A stretch of 64,000 bases of DNA from an uncultured Lachnospiraceae bacterium (GCA_947172705.1 CAMWCA010000001.1:1-64000); one strand, 5' to 3'. Positions 47,391 to 59,500 are shown, numbered from the stretch's first letter. Made by a program: numbers and translations. The notes: generated by a model from the letters alone, not told the origin.

Positions 47391-48998
47391 ATGAATGCGT
47401 TTTTTTACTACTTTTATAATTTTATGAGAAGCATTTTCGGACATATCTGGAATGTGCTGGTGGCGATCAAGGATGCCATCATTGGAATCTTTGATGTTCG
47501 GTATTATATGGAACTGTTCAGCACATACAGGGATGATCTTTCCGTTTTCGGATGGATCTGTGCCATCATTGTACATATTTTACTGATCATGCTTCTTGCT
47601 TTGTTTGTATTTCTGGTGTACAAGGGGCTTAAAGTGGTTTTCCGGTTTAAGGTTCCCGTAGTGGAATATGAGAAAATGAAGGATGAAGTGGTAACTTTAA
47701 AACGCGAGATCATGAAGGCGAATTATGAAAAAGACAAGATTCTTGCCATGAAGATTTCAGAGCTGGGAATGGAGGTCAATCCGGAGTTGATGAATACACC
47801 GGGAGAGCTTCTTGCCGCCGGATTGAAAGCGGATGCAGCGCCGGAAAGCGGAGAGCTTACAGCAGAAGGGACAGAGGAAGGAGCAGTTGAGGTAGTGGAG
47901 ACTACGGAACTGCGTTTTCCGAGGCTTTCCAGTGTCGACCTGATCTACAAGGCGCCCGATTATCAACCGCCGGAATACAACAACACCATCACGTTAGAAG
48001 AGGTCTGCATTAATTTCAGAAACTTTGCGGCAAGCAGGCTTGGGTTATATTATGATCTGGAGGTAATGAAGCAGGCGTTTGCCTCCTTTGGCGCCGCCAA
48101 GATGCTGATCCTTCAGGGTATTTCAGGTACCGGTAAAACTTCCCTGCCTTATGCTTTTGGTCAGTTTATCCAAAATCCCAGTGTGATCTGCTCCGTACAG
48201 CCTTCCTGGAGAGACCGTACGGAATTGTTTGGCTATTACAATGACTTTACCAAAAAGTATACGGAAACAGATTTTTTAAAGACCATATATGAAGCCCATT
48301 ATTATGAGGGCCCCAGAATTGTGATCCTGGATGAAATGAATATTGCCAGAGTGGAATATTATTTTGCGGAAATGCTTTCGATCCTGGAGCTTCCCAGGGA
48401 GGAAGAGCGGTTTGTATCGGTAGTGTCCAATACGGCGGCGAATGATCCTGATCTGATGAAAGAAGGAAAGATCTGGATTCCTGAAAATGTCTGGTATGTG
48501 GGAACCATCAACAACGATGATTCTACCTTTGCAGTGGCGGATAAGGTTTATGACCGCGCGATCCCCATCGACTTGGACGACCGTGCAGAATATTTTGAGG
48601 CGCCGGACACAGAGCCTATGCGTCTCAGCTATAAGCATATGGCAAAGCTTTATGACGAAGCAAAAGAAAAATATCCGGTATCAGAAGAAAACCTGATTCT
48701 TCTCGATAAGCTTGACAAATATCTGATCAGTCATTTCAGGCTTACTTTTGGTAATCGTATTATGCGGCAGATGAAGGATTTTGTCCCCTGTTATGTGGCA
48801 TGCGGCGGTACGGAGATCGATGGCATTGACTTTATGTTTGCCAAGAAGATCCTGCGTAAGTTTGAATCCCTGGGGCTTGGGTTTATCAGGGATGAACTGG
48901 ACAGTCTTGTGGCGTATTTGGACAGCGAGTTTGGAAGAGAAAATATGGGTATCAGCAAAGCATATCTGGCGCGCCTTAAGAGGATGAGCGGCAGTTAA
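47391..48998 (+). CDS. membrane-anchored McrB/MoxR-like AAA+ ATPase
   Basis: N-terminal TM and coiled coil; ILQGISGTGKTSLPYAFGQF (Walker A), IVILDEMNIARVEYYFAEML (Walker B), WYVGTINNDDST (sensor 1), YDRAIPIDL. Confidence 0.85.
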   Translation: MNAFFYYFYNFMRSIFGHIWNVLVAIKDAIIGIFDVRYYMELFSTYRDDLSVFGWICAIIVHILLIMLLALFVFLVYKGLKVVFRFKVPVVEYEKMKDEVVTLKREIMKANYEKDKILAMKISELGMEVNPELMNTPGELLAAGLKADAAPESGELTAEGTEEGAVEVVETTELRFPRLSSVDLIYKAPDYQPPEYNNTITLEEVCINFRNFAASRLGLYYDLEVMKQAFASFGAAKMLILQGISGTGKTSLPYAFGQFIQNPSVICSVQPSWRDRTELFGYYNDFTKKYTETDFLKTIYEAHYYEGPRIVILDEMNIARVEYYFAEMLSILELPREEERFVSVVSNTAANDPDLMKEGKIWIPENVWYVGTINNDDSTFAVADKVYDRAIPIDLDDRAEYFEAPDTEPMRLSYKHMAKLYDEAKEKYPVSEENLILLDKLDKYLISHFRLTFGNRIMRQMKDFVPCYVACGGTEIDGIDFMFAKKILRKFESLGLGFIRDELDSLVAYLDSEFGRENMGISKAYLARLKRMSGS

Positions 48999-49012
48999 GT
49001 CTGGAGAGAGCA

Positions 49013-50284
49013 ATGGGTAATACAGAAAACGCAGAAAACATGGAACAGGAAGATTTTGTTCATGAGACCTATTTGAATATGAATCGGGAAGATGTGCAGG
49101 AAGGTCTTAAGGAGGATAAGTTTTATAATTATTTTTATAATCTCCTTGAAACCGGAAGCAATTACTGCAAATTTTCCAATGCCAAGCTGGTAAAAAGCAT
49201 TGATGAGGAGTGGGTTCGTGCCGTGGAAGCAGCTATGCCTTCCCTCCACTATGTGATTACCCATCCCCGTAAATTTATTGAGGAGGAACGGGAGGTTGTC
49301 AATGTGGCGATGGCGCGTAATATCACTACGGAGTCTATCCGCCACCTTTTACAGCACAGCAATTTGATCGATGAATACAAGGAGGACGGAACGGTTATTC
49401 CCAACCGTATTCTGAACGTTTTTAAGGAGGAAAGCTTAAATATTTATGAAAACCGTTTTATCTGTACGTTGGTAGCGGAGTTACAGTATTTTGTCAATAA
49501 GCGGTTTAATATGATCTTTGAGGCAAGCAAGGATGAGGTGGGCACTTTCTTTGAATTACAGTCCCGCGTTGATAATTATACGGAAGTAGTGGAGTATAAT
49601 CTTTCCGTAAAGATCAAAGAAAAGCAGACGGATGTCAACAATGAGACGGAGAATCAGAACATTTTTGCCAGGATCATCAAGATCCATCAGCAGATCAACA
49701 TGCTTGCCGCTACGGAATTTATCGGGCTTATGCGCCGGTATCCTGCGGTGTCCCATCCCATTGTCAAGACCAACGCCATTGGCAAGAATAAGGACTATAA
49801 AGCATGTCATAAGCTGTGGAATTTTATCCACTCCTACAGCAGAGTGGGCTACAAGGTCAATATTGTCAAGCAGGAGCCCATTATTTCCAGGCAGTTTGAG
49901 CGTGATATTTATAATACGCTGATCCGGGATTATGCCATGCTGCATAATAACATGGAATTTCACAATGAAGTGGATGTAAACCGCCCGCCCATAGAGAAAA
50001 AGATGGATGTAAAGCAGATCAGGCAGCTTCTTGACGAGATTGTAAAGCATACGGAGTTAAGCGATGCAAACTTAAGAAAGCTGCTGGTAAAAGAGCTTAC
50101 GGACATTCAGTCAAGGAGAAAGGCGGAGCTTGCAGAACAGGAGCGCCTTGCCAGACAAAAAAGGCGGGAGATCCAGAAGAACCAGAGAATTGCAGAGTAC
50201 AAAGAAAATGCATCCTCAAAAACCGGCGTAATGCGTCAGAAGCGGCGTGAAAGGATAGCAGAGCGCAAAGCAAAGAAAAAATAA
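49013..50284 (+). CDS. DUF2357-like (McrC-related, no obvious nuclease) partner protein
   Basis: PNRILNVFKEESLNIYENRFICTLVAELQYFVNKRF resembles the DUF2357 core; adjacent to McrB-like ATPase; C-terminal highly basic tail. Confidence 0.55.
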   Translation: MGNTENAENMEQEDFVHETYLNMNREDVQEGLKEDKFYNYFYNLLETGSNYCKFSNAKLVKSIDEEWVRAVEAAMPSLHYVITHPRKFIEEEREVVNVAMARNITTESIRHLLQHSNLIDEYKEDGTVIPNRILNVFKEESLNIYENRFICTLVAELQYFVNKRFNMIFEASKDEVGTFFELQSRVDNYTEVVEYNLSVKIKEKQTDVNNETENQNIFARIIKIHQQINMLAATEFIGLMRRYPAVSHPIVKTNAIGKNKDYKACHKLWNFIHSYSRVGYKVNIVKQEPIISRQFERDIYNTLIRDYAMLHNNMEFHNEVDVNRPPIEKKMDVKQIRQLLDEIVKHTELSDANLRKLLVKELTDIQSRRKAELAEQERLARQKRREIQKNQRIAEYKENASSKTGVMRQKRRERIAERKAKKK

Positions 50285-50829
50285 TGAAAAGAATATTGTC
50301 ACTTATTGGAAACATGATATTTATAGCAGTGGTGCTGTACCTGTGTTACTTCATTATCCAGGCAGTCCAGGACCGCTCCCCAAGTGTGTTTGGGTACAGA
50401 ATGCTGCGTGTTATGACGGACAGCATGGAGCCCGTTTTTTCCAGCGGAGATTGCATTATCGTGAAGGAGACGGAAAAGGAGGAACTGGCAGTAGGCGATA
50501 TTATTACTTTTGTTTCCGCTGATCCTTCCCTCCAGGGCAATCTGAACACGCACAGAATCGTAGACATTGCCAAAGATTATACCAACGGTGAAATGGTTTA
50601 CTATACCAAGGGAGATCATAACAGCTGGGTTGACGATTACACCACTCCTTATGAGGAGATCGTAGGTAAATATGTAAAAACGCTGCCCTTTGGAAAAAAG
50701 TTTTCAGAATTTTTAGGGAAGCTGTCCGATCGGGATTACTATTTTGCAGTGGTGATCGTACCGATTCTCATCTGTTTTATTTCCTGCATTCTTCAGTTGG
50801 TGAGGGACATACGAAAAAGAGTAAAATAA
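50284..50829 (+). CDS. sipW: signal peptidase I, SipW/ER type
   Basis: MTDSMEPVFSSGDCIIV (Ser), NTHRIVDI (His in place of the Lys of prokaryotic-type enzymes), TKGDHNSWVDDY; C-terminal TM. Confidence 0.92.
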   Translation: MKRILSLIGNMIFIAVVLYLCYFIIQAVQDRSPSVFGYRMLRVMTDSMEPVFSSGDCIIVKETEKEELAVGDIITFVSADPSLQGNLNTHRIVDIAKDYTNGEMVYYTKGDHNSWVDDYTTPYEEIVGKYVKTLPFGKKFSEFLGKLSDRDYYFAVVIVPILICFISCILQLVRDIRKRVK

Positions 50830-50845
50830 ATTTTATGGTGGGAAC

Positions 50846-51622
50846 ATGAAGAAATTCAGGCAATTCTTTCAGGAAAAAATCATATTGAGCGCAGTAATGT
50901 GCGTGCTTCTTGCAGTGGTACTGACAACGGCTACCACTGCTTGGTATGCCATAAACAGTTCCACCAAAACCTATGGTTTGGATCTCAAGCTGGGGGGAAT
51001 TGGCGGAATCAAAGTGGCGACTGTGCCAGGAGGAGAGGATATTATGGCAGATCCCAATCTCCCCCAAAATGACGATGGGTATCCCATCATTTCCATCAAT
51101 CTGAGAGAATTTGAAAACATAGAAGGCGGCAGGATCGCGCCGGGCGCTTATGGTACCCTGCCTTTTTATATCACTGCATTGGGGGAGAACATCAAATTTT
51201 ATTCCATTAAAGTGCAAATGGAATACCGCCCCGCATCAGAACATGTTTCCGAGGAGCAGAGACAGAAAATACAGGAGATCATCAACGATCATATTTGTGT
51301 TTATACTTCCCAATACAGGGACGGCGATGGCATCTGGCGTTTTGAAAATCCTCTTACCTATTATGTGGATGAGACAGATGCAGTGACAGCGGCGACAGGT
51401 CCTCTTATGTATATGGAAGAGGTTTTGGCGGAGATCTACTGGGTGTGGAATTATGAGCTTACGGATATTCCCGATTATGATGAAATCGATAGATTTCATG
51501 GCATGGATACCCGCAAGGCGGTGCGTGCTTATGATGAGGAAGACACCACCCTGGGAAATTACATAGATGATATCTGGTTTAATGTATATATTGAAGGCAT
51601 GACGGAAGAGGCAGGTGATTAG
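50846..51622 (+). CDS. SipW-dependent-type exported protein
   Basis: VMCVLLAVVLTTATTAWYAINSSTKTYGLDLKLG. Confidence 0.7.
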   Translation: MKKFRQFFQEKIILSAVMCVLLAVVLTTATTAWYAINSSTKTYGLDLKLGGIGGIKVATVPGGEDIMADPNLPQNDDGYPIISINLREFENIEGGRIAPGAYGTLPFYITALGENIKFYSIKVQMEYRPASEHVSEEQRQKIQEIINDHICVYTSQYRDGDGIWRFENPLTYYVDETDAVTAATGPLMYMEEVLAEIYWVWNYELTDIPDYDEIDRFHGMDTRKAVRAYDEEDTTLGNYIDDIWFNVYIEGMTEEAGD

Positions 51623-51626
51623 AGCG

Positions 51627-52379
51627 ATGAGCAGGATAAAGAAAATAATTGTAATTGCCGTATGTGCGCTTCTGTGCCTGATGGCGGCAGGTGGTACCTT
51701 TGCCTGGTATCTCAGGGAAGAAGAGAAGCGCGCCGAAACAGAGGCTGCAAAAGTGATGGCGCCTTATAACCTGTATTTAATGAACGCCAATGCACAGGAT
51801 ACCCTGCAGTTTGCAGTAGGTAATCTCCATCCGGGAGAGACCAAGCAGGTGGTCATCTGTGTGTCCAATAAACGTCCTGATAATTATGAGGGAGATACCA
51901 GTGAGATGACGGAACTGGTAAAGGACTCGGAATTTGGGTATGACCTGATGCTGGTGCATACGGATAATCTGGCGGTGAATTATCAGGTTTATCCCCTTGC
52001 ACGAAACAATCAAACGCCGGGAAACGTTCTTCCGGAGGGTGCGATCATTATGGACGATGATACAAAGGATTTGTATTATTGGATGAAGATGGCGGCTCCT
52101 TTGGGAGGAAATGACCGATCAGAGGATCTGAGAAAAAGAGTTTTTGGAGAAAATGATACAGGCAGTATTGTAAATGTGGGTTCCTATTGGCTCTCCGATG
52201 ATGACAGCATGCAGCTTGCCTACCGTGTAAATGACAGCGGGGAAGGAAGCTATGAATATGATTATTATCTGGTTGAAGTGACATGGAAAAATATTTCTAA
52301 TTTTGATGTCTACAAAAAAGAAACAGACCTGGTGTACGTGGTGGTAAATGCCAAACAGCCAAGACCTGTGGATAAATAA
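51627..52379 (+). CDS. SipW-dependent-type exported protein
   Basis: VIAVCALLCLMAAGGTFAWYLREEEKRAETEA. Confidence 0.68.
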   Translation: MSRIKKIIVIAVCALLCLMAAGGTFAWYLREEEKRAETEAAKVMAPYNLYLMNANAQDTLQFAVGNLHPGETKQVVICVSNKRPDNYEGDTSEMTELVKDSEFGYDLMLVHTDNLAVNYQVYPLARNNQTPGNVLPEGAIIMDDDTKDLYYWMKMAAPLGGNDRSEDLRKRVFGENDTGSIVNVGSYWLSDDDSMQLAYRVNDSGEGSYEYDYYLVEVTWKNISNFDVYKKETDLVYVVVNAKQPRPVDK

Positions 52380-52439
52380 GCGCGCTGCAGCAGGAATTGT
52401 GCAAGACAGAGAAAATGCAGCGGCGGATAGGAAAGACGG

Positions 52440-53525
52440 ATGCAGAAGGAAAAACCGGAAAAGAAAAAAAGAGAAAAGAAAAACAGAATTCCTCAAATCA
52501 TATTTACAGCCCTGGCGGGTTTTCTCGTTTTGGGAGTGTCTATTACCGTTTACTCAAAGTACTATAAGACTGGCTATAATAAAGGAATGGCGATTGCTTC
52601 TGGTTTTTATTTTAGCAGTAATTTTATGGCAGTGACGGAAGATCTGAAGGGTAAGACCATGGAGGAGATTGCCAGGGATCATCTGGATTCTGTTATTATT
52701 TCGGCAAACCCTACCTCTTGGAAGGGAACGGACGCCTATACTTTTGGGGTGGAAGTAAGGAATTACGATAATCATCTGCTGTATAATGACAGAGATTTGA
52801 ATGTGGAATATCAGATTGAATTTATGCTTTTGGAGGAACCTAAGGGAGCCACTTATCAGGTAGGATTTGGTACGGAGACAAAGCGTCTGACGAAAAAAGG
52901 CAATGTGGTCAGTTTTAAGGGAAAACTGCCGGGGGGAGGTTTGAAAGCGGATGTATACAGTCTGTCCGTGGGAATGACCAATGCTGGTATTTATGAACCC
53001 GCAGATGTTCTGATGGTTGCCTATCCCATAGGTCCGGATTATCTGGTCGACACGAAATGTATGGCGGGCATTGTCAGGGCTATTTTTGAAGAGAGAGAGT
53101 TTAAGATCGAAGAGGGAAGCGGATTTACAGTTATTTATACAGAGGAGTATGAGAAGGATTGGAAAGCGGCGGTGGAGCCGGAAGCGGGATTTGTTTATCA
53201 GTTGATTACCACCGGAAGCTATACCGGTTCAGAAACCACCTCGACGAAGAAGAAGATCAAGATAAAATGGAAGAAAGATATATTCAAGATCAGCATGAAC
53301 GATGAGTATTACCAGGAGGCGCTAAAACATGACGCAGCTTTTCCCACAGAGCCGAAGCAGTTTTATGAGGATGGAGAATGGCAGGTCATGGAGGTGGAAG
53401 TGATGCCCTATGCCTCGATCAAATTTGTATTTTTCCGAAACGACGGCTTTGAGCCGGGATTAAGCGGGATAACTCAAAAAGAAGATTTTGAAGCTTTGAT
53501 TACTGCAGAAGTGGTAACACAGTAG
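52440..53525 (+). CDS. membrane-anchored exoprotein of unknown function
   Basis: Lys-rich N-term then TM (IIFTALAGFLVLGVSITVYSKYY), secreted domain; co-directional in the locus. Confidence 0.6.
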   Translation: MQKEKPEKKKREKKNRIPQIIFTALAGFLVLGVSITVYSKYYKTGYNKGMAIASGFYFSSNFMAVTEDLKGKTMEEIARDHLDSVIISANPTSWKGTDAYTFGVEVRNYDNHLLYNDRDLNVEYQIEFMLLEEPKGATYQVGFGTETKRLTKKGNVVSFKGKLPGGGLKADVYSLSVGMTNAGIYEPADVLMVAYPIGPDYLVDTKCMAGIVRAIFEEREFKIEEGSGFTVIYTEEYEKDWKAAVEPEAGFVYQLITTGSYTGSETTSTKKKIKIKWKKDIFKISMNDEYYQEALKHDAAFPTEPKQFYEDGEWQVMEVEVMPYASIKFVFFRNDGFEPGLSGITQKEDFEALITAEVVTQ

Positions 53526-53557
53526 GTTTAAAATAGAAACAGACAGGTGATGAAAAA

Positions 53558-56500
53558 ATGAGAAAGAGAATGAGAATAATTCGCGCGGTTGCAATTTTAC
53601 TGGCGATGATTCTGTTTTTGAATAATGAGCAGATGGTATATGTGCTTGCCACCGCCACAGAAAATATAGGCGGAGAAAATCAGATGCCCCAGGAAGCGCC
53701 TTCCGATGAGACTTTGACGGAAGAGGGAGACCAGGATGGAGAGAACAGCGGCGAGACAGTTCCGGATGTCAACGAGGGCGAGGGTGGAGATGAGACGCCC
53801 AAGGAAGAAGCCTGTGACCATGACTGGGTGACCAACGATGAGGGAACTGAGGCAGTGTGCAGTAAGTGCGGGGAGACGAAGACAGTAGAACCGGAGAATC
53901 CGGAAGAACCGGAGGAACCGGAGGAACCCTGCCAGCACGACTGGGTGACCAACGATGAGGGGACTGAGGCAGTGTGCAGTAAGTGCGGGGAGACGAAGAC
54001 GGTAGAACCGGAGAATCCGGAAGAACCGGAGGAACCCTGCCAGCACGACTGGGTGACCAACGATGAGGGGACTGAGGCAGTGTGCAGTAAGTGCGGGGAG
54101 ACAAAGACGGTAGAACCGGAGAATCCGGAAGAGCCGGAGGAACCCTGCCAGCACGATTGGGTGACCAACGATGAGGGAACTGAGGCAGTATGCAGTAAGT
54201 GCGGGGAGACGAAGGCGGTAGAACCGGAGAATCCGGAGGAAGAGTGTGAACATGAGTGGATCACAGATCCGGAAACTTCTTTGACTATATGCAGTAAGTG
54301 TGGAAAAGAAAAGGCGGAAGAGGAAGAGTGCGAGCATGAGTGGGTCACAGACCCGGAAACGTCTCTGACCATATGCAGTAAGTGCGGAAAAGAAAAGGCG
54401 GAAGAAGAATGCGAGCATGAGTGGGTCACAGATCCGGAAACTTCTCTGACTATATGTAGTAAGTGCGGGAAAGAAAAGGCGGAAGAGGAAGAATGTGAGC
54501 ATGAATGGATGAGGGACCCGGAAACCCTGCTGATTATCTGCAGCAAGTGTGGAAAAGAAAAAACGGCGGAGGATATCTGTGAGCATGAATGGATGAGAGA
54601 TCCCGAGACGTTACTGATCGTTTGCAGTAAATGCTATGAAGAGTCATTGGAGGAAGAGGAGGAATGTCCCGAGGGAGGCTTCCATATTTATGATTTGAAT
54701 GAAGAAGGCACAGGCTGGGTCTGTGTTCTTTGCGGCGTTTATAAAGAAACTCTGGATGTGCTGGACGTGACCCTTGAGATGTACCTGAAAGCAATGGGAG
54801 ACGTAAGTCTGTTAGGGCTGGATGACGCAGATGATCCGGCGTCTTCCAAGCTGCCCAAGACCAAGGCGGAACTGGATGGATATCTGTCTAAGGATCTTAC
54901 AATCGCCTCTCTGGGAGATCTGCTCGTGATACAGGAGTTGAGCAAGGAGACAGATTTCAAGGGCTATAACCTTATTTTTTCCAATCGCTCTTTGGGAAAA
55001 CTATCGGCAAATTACTCTGTGGATACCTGGGAATTGAGTACTGTGGCGGATTTTAAGGGGATCGGAGATGCGGCTCATCCTTTTAGCGGAACAGTATATG
55101 CAGGTATTACGGGTGTCAATTTGCAGTTGTCGGTACCCTTATTCCAGTATGCGTCTACAGACGCTTCTATTAACACCATGAATATCAAGAGCGATATTCA
55201 TGTGAACGACAGCGCCACGCCTGTAGGGATCATAGCGGGAACGCTTGTAAAAGGAGACGCACCGGCATTTACTTTTGGCAGGGGCGTCAATCTGGAAGGC
55301 ACTGTTTCCAACGCTTCCGGTGCGGCAGGTATGCTTTTTGGCAGGGTGGAAAACCAGGGCGGAACGGATCTTATGGAGATTAATCTTGACGGTTCTAAGA
55401 TTACATATACAAAGGACTCCAGCGTTTCAGGGCTTCACGCCGGGGGCGTGATCGGAGAGATCCAAGGAGAGGTTAAGCTGAATATTTCCTCACCGAAACT
55501 GGTAAGCAGGGTGAGCGTAAAATCGGTAAACAGCACATTGAGCCTGGGGAATGCCCTTTCCTGGAGCGCAAGCGCGGCAGGTATGTATGTGGGTGCCATG
55601 GAAGACGGCGAGATTGCCATATCCGGCGGCTCTGAAAGTTATATGGCACAGGTAGGACGTGAGTCAGGGAATGGAGGAGTAAACGGCGGGCTTGTCGGAT
55701 TGGTTTTGGGCGCCAAAGTCACCACAGACGGCAGTCAGATTTCAATTGCAGGCCCGGGTGTGACAGGACAGGTTGCCGGAGGCGTTTTTGGATACTATCA
55801 GCATGAAGACGGCGTTTCCATGTCTCTGGAGCATCTTTTGATCGATGTGCCTGTAGACGCATCAGGCGCGCAGTATGCCGGAGGCGTGCTGGGGCGTTAT
55901 TACAGGGATGAGGATGGAAGCCCGGCGAAGGATTACGATATCATTTCTGACGTGACGGTGCAGAAGAATGTGCAGGCAAATCAGTTTGCGGCAGGCATAG
56001 CAGGCTCTGTGCAGGGTTCTAATCTGAAAATTCAGGACGTCTCCATTACAGGCAATATTACCAATGTATCGGGAGGCGCAGAGGACAACAGGCGCGGTGT
56101 GGGCGGTGTGATCGGACGGCTGGAGGGGCAGTATGTAGAAATTGAAAGAGCCAGTGTGAAGACTACGTTCAACAAAGAAGCTTTTGTAGCAGGCGGCATA
56201 GTGGGAGAAGTGGTTAAAGGCGGAGACAGAAACGCTATTTTGAAGATCACAGATCCTGCTGTGGACAGCGCCTTTGGAGATAATAACGCGTATTACAGAG
56301 GTGGCATATTAGGATACGTAGGTTCAGGCAATTTTGTGGCGTTGGACGGCAGCGTCCAGGTGGGAATGGCTTGTACCCAGAACTATGGCAAGGTGGGACA
56401 TATTGCGGGCTCCCAGAGGGAATCTCTGATTTATTTGGAGACGGATGCCGAGTATACCAGACCCACGGGAAAGAACTGGCAGGACGATATTGGTAACTAT

Positions 56501-59500
56501 GGCGGCGTATATAGAAACGGAACATGGGGAGAGGGCGCTCCCTTAATTTCCTATGCAGACGGAAAGGTCATGGGGACGGTGGGGAATTCCGGCGGCACAT
56601 GGCAGATCGACAGCGAAGCGGATCTGATCCGGCTTGCAATTATGTTGAATACAGAGGGAAATTATGCGGCGGAATGCTTTGGCGGTACCGGAAAAGGCGG
56701 TCTGTTAACAGGATCATATCAGGTTACCAGATCCCTGGATATAAGTAAAAGCGGAATTTACGACTTGAACAGGAACGACAGCATAGGCAAGGAAGCGGAG
56801 ATGTTTAAGGGAAGCTTCAGGGGACCGGGCAGCGGGACAACCATTGATTTGGGAGAGGTAAGCACGAACCAGAAATATCTGGGGCTGTTTCCTTATGCGG
56901 GACGGGGAGCGGAAATTTCAGGCTTTACCTTGGAGCGTACCATCAATTATGCAGAAGATTATGCTGGCGGATTGGCAAGCGATATACGGGGAAATTTTAC
57001 GACAAGGGATGTTACCCTTCTCTTAAACATGCAGTCTTATATATCAGGCTCAGCCAATAACAGAACGCATTTTTATGGCGGCGTTGCAGGCAGAATCGTT
57101 CAGGAGGGCGGCGAGGAGCTTACCGTAGAAAACCTCAGGGTAGGTGGAAACTGGCAGATGAAGGTTGCCAACGGAGCTAACAGCGGTCCGGCGATGGGAG
57201 GTTTGACGGCCTTTTACAATCAGGTGGACAATGGCAGCTGCTCCAGGATTCTGGTAGACGGCTTTGAATTAATGGAAAGCTTTAAGCTGACTTCAGGAGG
57301 TTACAGAAGCAGCGGTATGTTCACCTGGCTGAATAATACCTACGTGAAAAAGGACAGGACAAGGCTGTCCATGCAGAATATTAAGATCCATAATGGAGCG
57401 GTGATGGCGCTGGATCAGAATTCCGATGATCCGGGCAGCGGATGGCTTGGTATGAGCTGGAATGATGTGACTCCGGATGATACGGTGCATTATTCCATAA
57501 AGGGACTCCAGATCGGGGATGGCGGAAGCGCAGCGCAGGGACCTGCCTACAGCTCAAGAGCTGTGTTTGGCGGTCTTGTAGATTCTGTAACCGGTCGCAT
57601 TCAGCTGCAGAATATTTCCATTCAGAACGGTACCTTTAACAACGTGAACCGAAAGGATCGTATCGGTTTATTATTCCGTCTGGGACACAATGCGCTGATA
57701 GAGATCGATGGGTACGATATTGCAGGGCGTAAGCTGGGAGACATGAGCGGGGCAAATAATACCGGCGCGGTACAGCTTGTGAATTTTACGGCGGGAAATT
57801 ATGATGAAATAGTGTCATATAATATTGGGATTCATAGAAATAATTCGGACGATTACCAGAGAGGCGGTATTGTCAATATTATTTATGACGGGTTTACAAC
57901 AGGGCATAAGGTTTATCAGAACAGACTTCTTGATGACAAAGCGAACACGGTGACCCGGTATTATTATAATCTCTTTGGGAATAGCTTTGCAGCAGAGGAC
58001 AGCTTCCTTTCAGAGGGCGAGAAGTTAACGAAAAATGCAGCAGTGATCACCAATGAGAGGCAGATGATGATCTGGCATCTGACCCATTATATGAATGACG
58101 ATATCAGAAGATATCTGGCGCCCTATTATGTGGACGGACAGATCAGTGACCGTAGTAAAGACACTGTCTTTAAAGGTTGTATCGATCTGAAAGGGGTCAG
58201 TTACTATCCCACCTGGATTTCTGGGGGAGCGTATCTTTTTAACAAAGGAGATGACGGGAGAGGAGCGGAGATCAAGTTCCATGCCCAGGAGATCAGCGAC
58301 GCGGCGGGAACCAAAATGACGCCTGAAAATAATAGCAGGGAGCATTACATGATGCATGGCGGTCTGTTTATCAGCCGTTCCGGGAATGTAACGGTGAAGG
58401 GAGATGAGGATTATCTTACGTTAAGCGGTACAGTTGCCCATCTATCCCAGCAGCACAGCTCCGGTGCGCTGTTTGTAATGTATGTAACCGGAAATAAAGG
58501 TATGTATCGTATTCGCCTGAAGGATCTGTATTTGACCAATTATAAGGGAGAAGACAGCGAAGGGCTGTTGATTGGGCGGGTGAATGAGGATTCATCCCTT
58601 GATTTGTCCTGGATTGAAACGGAATATACGACTACCGGGAAGAAAGCGGCGGCGGCACTGATTGGCGTTGTCGGAAATGAACAGGCGAAAAATATTAGCA
58701 TCGAGTTTAAAAATATGAAGCTGGACAGCCGGAGAACAGAAGGCATTTTCCAAAATGCAAGCCTGATTGACAGTAATTATTATCTGGAAGATAAGACAAA
58801 CCAGAATTGGAACCGTCTGAGGCGACTGCGGTATCTGTTTACGGAAAGAGCGTTTGACCCTGGCGTTTCTGCAGACAACGATCCTTATCCGCCTTTTGAT
58901 TCCGCAACGGATACAGATAATGCAAATTATGGAAATAATGAATATACGGAATCTTATGTAACCATTGGCGCTGAATTGAAGGACGGCGTGGAATTCTGGG
59001 ATAATGAGAACGGACCGGTGGACGGCACATCTTACGATTTTGCATTTTGGAAAGGCTATAAATGGGATTACAGTAAAATCGAGACCGATTATGTTCCTTA
59101 TGTGCATACCATCGAGCATGTGGGAAGTAAGGAGATAGAGGTCAATCCCAAAAACAGACCGATTACGGAAGGCTGCGGTACCTATGAGGACCCTTACCAG
59201 ATCACCAGTGCAAAACAGCTGCTGGCGTTGGGAAGATACCTTCAGAATAAAGACGACACGAAATATCTGGAAGGCTGGCAGGTCAACAAGTATGAATCAG
59301 GGCGCAGCGGCGCAGGTTCTATTTGCAATAAAACATGCCATGATGACGGTTCAGATTTGAGAACCTATAGGATAGACAGCGATTTTCCCACCCAGGCGCA
59401 GTTAAGTCAGGCATACTATATGATCATGAACGACATTAAACTGGATGGAATGACGAATGCAACGGATAAGCAGATCGCAGAGGACTTTCTGGGACTTGGA

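Noticed and set aside
53597-54586. Long antisense ORFs (329 aa and 288 aa) with regular repeats
   Set aside because: They are shadow ORFs created by the tandem repeats of the + strand giant ORF; no SD and low-complexity composition.
53813-54640. Regularly spaced repeats resembling a CRISPR-like array
   Set aside because: Repeats are in frame with coding sequence, units are 81-117 bp without unique spacers, and no cas genes are present.
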